Positions 60,601 through 64,000 of a stretch of 64,000 bases of DNA are shown here, piece after piece; positions within the stretch are counted from its first letter, which is position 1; each line of letters starts with the position of its first letter. Source of the stretch: Riemerella anatipestifer_E (GTDB taxonomy: Bacteria > Bacteroidota > Bacteroidia > Flavobacteriales > Weeksellaceae); the NCBI RefSeq assembly GCF_009932355.1, contig NZ_LEKU01000008.1, forward strand, positions 36,756 to 100,755, read 5' to 3'. Under the pieces are notes generated by a model. The model worked only from the letters and a program-made list of their open reading frames with translations, searched no databases and was not told the DNA's origin. The translations under genes were made by a program, and so were the position numbers.

Positions 60601-60776
60601 TAAATGGAGAGATTTTTCGCCCAGATAGAGTGGTAAAGAAAAACGGTGGCTATTACATTTTAGATTTTAAAACAGGAGCTCCTAACGATAAACATCAAAA
60701 CCAAATATTAGCATATAAAACAGCTTTGGAACAATTAGACTTTAATGTACTAGGGACAGAGATTGTTTACATCTAA
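57642..60776 (+). CDS. UvrD/Rep-type helicase with C-terminal PD-(D/E)XK nuclease (AddA/RecB-like)
   Basis: 1044 residues. Helicase motifs in order: I NAISASAGSGKTYTL, Ia ALTFTNKAANEMKERI, II FFDEFQDTSKLQW, III GDPKQSIYRFRGG, IV NWRSAQNIV, V MTIHATKGLEYPVVFLP, VI QYVATTRPVEQLF. The C-terminal nuclease shows FRPDRVV...YYILDFKTG...HQNQILAYK, with the D, D-x-K and Q-x-x-x-Y residues. It should process double-strand DNA ends for recombination repair. No AddB partner is adjacent. It lies 54 bp after the AsmA-like gene. Confidence 0.9.
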   Translation: MHPYNAISASAGSGKTYTLVIRILSLCLRTPDEKAIRYILALTFTNKAANEMKERILQWLEAFTKEDYLQNNELKAIQSYLETQGIKLTIEDLHYRSKKVLDYILHHYSILNIGTIDKFNAKLVRSFSYELGLAQNFNLEINNEPYLIEAVDQLLDKIGEDPKVSEAFMDFVNYNLENEERINVNKTLYDRAKTFVNDVHYEELQKNKAFDWEAYDNLKLKLRTQLTQHHNEALQYAKKALALISENNLEIKDFQGGASSGLGKFFEEALKFYTGQRDKFPFPSDEEKALERFRKGTASKDNTIISAVFSILDTLIEWRTLIITNYVTSEKKAKILKELLPLKINKEIREQLEIIEDEDDLVLLSKFNILIKENLREEPSAFIYEKIGTRYQHYFFDEFQDTSKLQWENIIPLRDHTISSEDHSFTLVGDPKQSIYRFRGGDAEQMLDIINGKEATGVDINLENLENNWRSAQNIVRFNNELYAFMAKDLEQEEHRHLFAEQGQQIAKREGLLGRVRVNLVEYDRKDEVFFDEVANQMFEDIKTCLNNGFQFSDICIMCRTKGEIKQLSQRLGLLKVNYKNTETYIKTISEKGLSLDLSKTLLATIEYLKWENDTSNYDSLMRALYHLNSLGRININLFSEEITSLLELKTSDAILEELNKQYGIELNHQHYLHLNLYNRIEYLVKQFAVPQQETDFILNFLEEVYAFNQNPGKTLKDFIKYWDEEASEKSIQSSENIDAIKMMTIHATKGLEYPVVFLPMKNSHKDSSFNDWLSVDLENLKSVNLSQFKKELLVYDDTLKSFSEENTYKNKIDRYCVQYVATTRPVEQLFLYLQKPSQSGENKLEILDFVQQFNASEQQFDLYPEENNSYQKQNRKKKPTEINKQNVEITPNTCISNNIQIATPSKNYQERNEKVRTGIFTHEILSKIKTKNDITPVLSSYLIDGIITEQEKTEIEKTILSVVEHHSYSFYFEEIEEVYNERDFMLNGEIFRPDRVVKKNGGYYILDFKTGAPNDKHQNQILAYKTALEQLDFNVLGTEIVYI

Positions 60777-60852
60777 CCTCTAAACCTAAATATAAGCATA
60801 ATTCAACCACGAAAATAACCTTGTTTTTTAGCCGTTGTTGATGAGAAAATAT

Positions 60853-60860
60853 TATCTTTG
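60853..60860 (+). promoter_or_regulatory. -7 box of the PASTA-domain gene
   Basis: TATCTTTG, 24 nt before the ATG; it rules out the in-frame TTG at 60858. Confidence 0.6.
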
Positions 60861-60884
60861 CTCAAAAGTTTTAATTATAGAATT

Positions 60885-61919
60885 ATGTTTAAATCACTTT
60901 TCCATTGGAAAGTAGGTCTTAATGCTGTTGCAGCAATAGGCGTGTTGGTAGGGTTAGTATGGCTTACCTTCCGTTGGCTAGAACTACACACCAATCACGG
61001 TAAAGAAATCCCTGTACCCAATGTCGTAAATATGAGTATGCACGAAGCCATAAAAGCACTAGATGATGCAGGACTTGAATACGAAATAGACAGCGGAAAA
61101 TACGACCCAAAATACAAATCTTTTCAGGTATTACAAATCTACCCTTCCCCAGGTTCTAGAGTGAAGGAAAGTAGAGCTATTCGGCTAAGAGTAAACCCTA
61201 GAACTTGGGCTAAAGTAACTGTACCTGATGTTCTTAACCGATACAAAAACACGGTGTTTACCCAACTAGAAAGAATCGGACTAAAAGTGGGAGATACCAT
61301 CTACGAACCTAGCATTCAGCCAGATGCTGTTATAGGAATGAGATATAATGGTACGACTCTAGCTCCAGGTACTTTATTACCTAGATTTTCTACGATTGAT
61401 TTAATCATTGGTAGTGGACCTAGAAGAAACATTGCCGTACCTAATGTAGTGGGAATGACGGTAAAACAAGCTAAAATGATTATAGAGCAAAATTATTTTA
61501 CTCTAGGATTAGCAGAATATGAAGACGGAAGAAGCGACGACAGCGATATTGTTTATTACCAAGACCCTGCACCAGGAAGCCTTAGAGATCAAGGTATGCA
61601 AATAGATATTTGGGCAAGTAAGAAAACTTTAGCGGAGATGCAAGGTAAAATCAATGCTTTAGACCAAGTTTATAGAGTAAGGATAGACCCTGTAACTACA
61701 CCTGATTTTGGGGAAGACATAACCTACGAACCTGAGCCTGTAAGACCAGAGCCCACTCCTCAGCCCAAACCAAAACCCGAGGTAAAAACAGAAGTAAAAC
61801 CTACTCCTAAACCTGAGGCGGCTAAACCAAAACCAACAGAACAAAAAAAGCCGGAGCCTAAACCTACTCCAAAACCAGTAGAGGAAAAACCAAAGGTTAA
61901 AAAAGTAGTAATAGAATAA
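60885..61919 (+). CDS. PASTA-domain membrane protein with Pro/Lys/Glu-rich tail
   Basis: 344 residues from the ATG at 60885. One N-terminal helix (LNAVAAIGVLVGLVWLTF), then three PASTA domains: VPNVVNMSMHEAIKALDDAGLEYEI, VPDVLNRYKNTVFTQLERIGLKVGD and VPNVVGMTVKQAKMIIEQNYFTLG. The last ~75 residues are a repetitive P-K-P-E-x tail. PASTA units usually bind muropeptides or division proteins, but here no kinase or transpeptidase domain is fused. The tail could reach through peptidoglycan. A terminator separates it from rluD. Confidence 0.85.
   Translation: MFKSLFHWKVGLNAVAAIGVLVGLVWLTFRWLELHTNHGKEIPVPNVVNMSMHEAIKALDDAGLEYEIDSGKYDPKYKSFQVLQIYPSPGSRVKESRAIRLRVNPRTWAKVTVPDVLNRYKNTVFTQLERIGLKVGDTIYEPSIQPDAVIGMRYNGTTLAPGTLLPRFSTIDLIIGSGPRRNIAVPNVVGMTVKQAKMIIEQNYFTLGLAEYEDGRSDDSDIVYYQDPAPGSLRDQGMQIDIWASKKTLAEMQGKINALDQVYRVRIDPVTTPDFGEDITYEPEPVRPEPTPQPKPKPEVKTEVKPTPKPEAAKPKPTEQKKPEPKPTPKPVEEKPKVKKVVIE
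61740..61912 (+). repeat. Pro/Lys/Glu-coding low-complexity repeat
   Basis: Imperfect repeats of CCx-AAA/GAG-type codons encode P-K-P-E, P-T-P-K-P and related units at the end of the PASTA protein. Confidence 0.7.
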
Positions 61920-61935
61920 CTTATAATAAAAATAC

Positions 61936-61972
61936 AAAAGGCTTTGGCGATATGCTAAAGCCTTTGTTTATA
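61936..61972 (+). terminator. Terminator between the PASTA gene and rluD
   Basis: Stem AAAGGCTTTGGC / GCTAAAGCCTTT (one G-U), then TGTTTAT. The T-run is weak, so read-through into rluD is possible. Confidence 0.65.
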
Positions 61973-61974
61973 AT

Positions 61975-63039
61975 ATGATAATGGAAGATTATACAGATTT
62001 TGAAGAAGAATACCTAGAAAAATCTCAACAAGATATAGATGAGACCGAAGAACTCTACGAGCATCTCAACTTAGTAGTAGATAAAAATCAAGAGCCTTTA
62101 AGGATTGATAAATATTTACTCATATTTAGACAAAACTCATCAAGAAATAAGATTTCTCAAACTTGTAGAGCAGGGAATGTAGTTGTAAACGGCACTCCTG
62201 TAAAACAAAATTATAGAGTAAAACCTGGAGATAAAGTTTCGGTACTCCTTACCCACCCTCCTAGAGAGAATGTAATTGTACCTCAAGACATTCCTATCAA
62301 CATTGTTTATGAAGATGATGATTTATTAGTGGTAGATAAAGAAGCAGGAATGGTAGTCCACCCTGGTTTCGGAAACTGGGACGGCACATTGGTAAATGCC
62401 TTAGCCTATCACTTTGAGAAAAACGGACTCAAAACCGATTTAGACCGTGTGGGTTTAGTTCATCGTATTGATAAAGATACTTCTGGTCTTTTAGTGATCG
62501 CCAAAAATGAATATGCAATGAGTTTTCTCGCTAAACAATTTTTTGAGAGGACTACCAAAAGGCTTTACTGGGCATTTGTGTGGGGCAATTTAGCGGAAGA
62601 CACTGGCACTATTAAGGGACACATCGGTCGTGATTTAAAAAACAGAATGCAAATGGCAGTTTATGAAGACGGCAGTATAGGAAAACACGCCGTTACCCAC
62701 TACAAAGTTTTAGAACGCTTTAAATATATGACTTGGGTAGAGTGCAAGCTAGAAACAGGAAGAACCCACCAAATAAGGGCTCATTTCAGACATATTGGGC
62801 ATACTTTGTTTAATGATGAACGCTACGAGGGACATCAAATTTTGAGAGGGATTAACCTACCAAAATACAAACAGTTTGTAAAAAATGTGTTTGAAGTTTT
62901 GCCTAGACACGCCTTACACGCTCATACCTTAGGTTTTACCCACCCTACCACAAAAAAAGAAATGTATTTTGAAAGCCCAATGCCACAAGATATGCAACAG
63001 GCGGTAGAAAAATGGAGAAATTATTTGAGTGTTAATTAA
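61975..63039 (+). CDS. rluD: Ribosomal large subunit pseudouridine synthase D
   Basis: 354 residues from the ATG at 61975 (a second ATG at 61981 fits equally well). An acidic N-terminal extension, an S4 RNA-binding domain (RIDKYLLIFRQNSSRNKIS...GNVVVNG), then the RluA-type catalytic domain with catalytic Asp in VHRIDKDTSGLLVIAK and TGRTHQIRAHF. It isomerises uridines in helix 69 of 23S rRNA (family knowledge). Spacing to the PASTA gene suggests possible read-through. Confidence 0.92.
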   Translation: MIMEDYTDFEEEYLEKSQQDIDETEELYEHLNLVVDKNQEPLRIDKYLLIFRQNSSRNKISQTCRAGNVVVNGTPVKQNYRVKPGDKVSVLLTHPPRENVIVPQDIPINIVYEDDDLLVVDKEAGMVVHPGFGNWDGTLVNALAYHFEKNGLKTDLDRVGLVHRIDKDTSGLLVIAKNEYAMSFLAKQFFERTTKRLYWAFVWGNLAEDTGTIKGHIGRDLKNRMQMAVYEDGSIGKHAVTHYKVLERFKYMTWVECKLETGRTHQIRAHFRHIGHTLFNDERYEGHQILRGINLPKYKQFVKNVFEVLPRHALHAHTLGFTHPTTKKEMYFESPMPQDMQQAVEKWRNYLSVN

Positions 63040-63078
63040 ATTACTAAAAATAAAATCATTATCTAATTTAAAAGTACT

Positions 63079-63810
63079 ATGAAAACAAAAAACTTACTTA
63101 CCATTACTGCCCTGTTAAGTTGTCTCTTCGTACAAAGTCAAACAATATACACAGAATATCCTAAGGGGCAATATCCATACATAGGAGGACAAAAAGAGTT
63201 TTATAAAGACTTCCATGATATTCTAATGGAGCAAAAATTGTTACCATGTGAAAATAAAAAAGAATTTTATACCATAAATCTTGTAGTCTATCCTGACAAA
63301 AGTATAAATTATATAAAACCAGAAGATATAGATATTGTAAAAGCAAATAAGTGCACCTTTGAACTTACAAAAGAGGTTTTAAAATATATGGATAAATGGA
63401 AACCTGCTATTATAGATAGTAAAGAGGTTGCTGCCATAACTAGTATAACCGTTATTCCAAATGATTTATTTGATAGATATACCTATGGATATACAATAGA
63501 CTCTGCCATAAAAGAAGCTGAATATGAAGGAGGTATTCAAGCATTTAGAAATAAAATGGTTGAAAACATTGATATATTTGACTTTAAATCTAATGGCAAA
63601 ACCCCTATAGAATTACTCATAAAGTTTACAATAGAAAAAGACGGAAAATTATCCAATGTTAGAATAGAAAATAGCTCTGGCTCTAAAGAATTTGATAAAA
63701 GAATTCTAGATGGAATTAAGGGAATAAAAAAGAAATGGAGCCCTAAAACTTTACACGGAGAACCTATAGAATCAGAATTTAATCTACCTATAAAAATAGA
63801 AATTGATTGA
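63079..63810 (+). CDS. Exported protein with duplicated TonB_C-like domains
   Basis: 243 residues with a signal peptide (about 1-20, ending VQS before Q). Two related halves: YPKGQYPYIGGQKEFYKDFHD...INLVVYPDKS...KWKPA and EYEGGIQAFRNKMVENI...IKFTIEKDGKLSNVRIENSSG...KKWSPKTLHGEP. Both match the TonB C-terminal-like pattern (G-G-x-x-x-F, strand, x-x-W-x-P). There is no membrane anchor or Pro-rich spacer, so it is not a full TonB. Likely a periplasmic or outer-membrane accessory protein. An IS begins 4 nt after its stop. Confidence 0.75.
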   Translation: MKTKNLLTITALLSCLFVQSQTIYTEYPKGQYPYIGGQKEFYKDFHDILMEQKLLPCENKKEFYTINLVVYPDKSINYIKPEDIDIVKANKCTFELTKEVLKYMDKWKPAIIDSKEVAAITSITVIPNDLFDRYTYGYTIDSAIKEAEYEGGIQAFRNKMVENIDIFDFKSNGKTPIELLIKFTIEKDGKLSNVRIENSSGSKEFDKRILDGIKGIKKKWSPKTLHGEPIESEFNLPIKIEID

Positions 63811-63813
63811 TAA

Positions 63814-64000
63814 TGACACTATCCCGTAAAGTGTGTAAGTTAAAATTACCGAGGGTTTAACTTTTTTAAAGTTGAACCCTTTGTTCAAAAATAGTTAAAA
63901 ATTGATTTAAAATCAAGCCCCAATTATGAATAGGTTTCGACCATTTCTTAGTAGCTTCTCTTAAAGCCAAGAAAGTTGATTTCATAACCGCCTCATCTGT
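63814..64000 (-). mobile_element. IS256-family insertion sequence, right part (truncated by window edge)
   Basis: The element appears to begin near 63814 with GACACTATCCCGTAAAGTGT, likely the terminal inverted repeat. The transposase tail follows on the minus strand. A hairpin GGGTTTAACT...AGTTGAACCC (63854-63880) spans the stop region and may end transposase transcription. The other end and target duplication are outside the window. Confidence 0.75.
63867..64000 (-). CDS. IS256-family transposase, C-terminal end
   Basis: Partial: 44 codons, ending at the stop 63867-63869. The stretch MKSTFLALREATKKWSKPIH then NWGLILNQFLTIFEQRVQL matches the closing block of IS256-type DDE transposases (A-x-K-K-W-x-x-P-x-x-N-W-x-x-x-L-x-Q-x-x-x-x-F-x-x-R). 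The catalytic residues are outside the window, so intactness cannot be judged. Confidence 0.85.

Noticed and set aside
61740..61912. Possible CRISPR-like repetition
   Set aside because: Repeats are codon-level P-K-P-E units in frame, irregular and without spacers.
61659..61937. Minus-strand frame rich in Phe, Arg and Tyr
   Set aside because: It is the complement of the Pro/Lys/Glu repeat codons of the PASTA protein tail; composition only.
1..64000. Defence island, prophage or biosynthetic cluster
   Set aside because: Apart from the GIY-YIG protein and the IS at the edge, all genes are core or envelope genes in ordinary operons.

Overview
This is an AT-rich (roughly one-third GC) chromosomal window from a member of the Flavobacteriales. 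The gene set points to the Weeksellaceae (Riemerella/Chryseobacterium group), with Riemerella-like the most likely. Supporting signs: a type IX secretion (T9SS) C-terminal signal, paired Bacteroidota outer-membrane proteins, Bacteroidota -7 boxes of the form TAnnTTTG (sometimes with an upstream TTG) before most transcription units, almost no Shine-Dalgarno sequences, and a sphingolipid/sulfonolipid-type alpha-oxoamine synthase. The genus is inferred, not proven. About 58 genes are supported. Most are core housekeeping genes. The window edge at 63.8-64 kb enters an IS256-family insertion sequence.

Layout. 0-5.2 kb: the end of a type I phosphodiesterase, a DUF2147 protein, an LTA-synthase-like phosphoglycerol transferase, a START-like protein, a fold-type IV PLP enzyme that has lost its lysine, and a lipoprotein amidase. 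5.3-5.6 kb: a tRNA Ser-Pro-Arg operon. 5.7-10.4 kb (minus): a likely operon of an MscS channel, pdxJ, an alpha/beta hydrolase, an extended SDR and an outer-membrane protein. 10.4-16.5 kb: DUF456, an M3 peptidase, two tandem OmpA/TSP3 proteins and folK. 16.5-21.4 kb: sppA, dtd, a Rieske-like lipoprotein, greA, HIT and clpX. 21.5-25.2 kb: a T9SS cargo protein, a tiny Gly/Pro-rich membrane protein, a TlpA-like thioredoxin and tRNA-Met. 25.2-30.7 kb: mutS2, tex and pdhB. 30.7-38 kb: yjdM, the alpha-oxoamine synthase, a GIY-YIG protein, a polyprenyl synthase, a secreted propeller-like protein, a Nudix hydrolase, a POT transporter and a small barrel. 38.3-41.9 kb: an ECF sigma factor overlapping lipA, then gapA and pfkA. 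42-45.4 kb: a candidate metal-uptake locus (CxxC/His protein, TonB receptor, His-rich lipoprotein). 45.6-47.7 kb: tig and an RlpA-like protein. 47.8-52.5 kb: the glpD-glpK-glpF-omp operon. 52.7-55 kb: ribBA, a structured GC-rich intergenic element and a TerC protein. 55-63.8 kb: an AsmA-like protein, an AddA-like helicase-nuclease, a PASTA protein, rluD and a TonB_C-like protein.

How the genes work together: pfkA/gapA/pdhB/lipA serve central carbon flux and lipoylation; the glp operon handles glycerol uptake and oxidation; folK, pdxJ, ribBA and the polyprenyl synthase make cofactors and quinone side chains; many others build or remodel the envelope.

I see no CRISPR array, prophage or recognisable defence island. 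The best leads for undescribed biology are: (1) the structured GC-rich element at 53.89-54.06 kb with mutually exclusive helices; (2) a set of genes whose start codon lies only 4-5 nt after the -7 box, implying leaderless mRNAs; (3) a terminator-like hairpin in the greA leader; (4) the TTAACAT cluster before the rlpA-like gene; (5) proteins that keep a family fold but have lost catalytic or metal ligands (PLP enzyme, RibA half of RibBA, Rieske lipoprotein); and (6) the putative three-gene metal locus.
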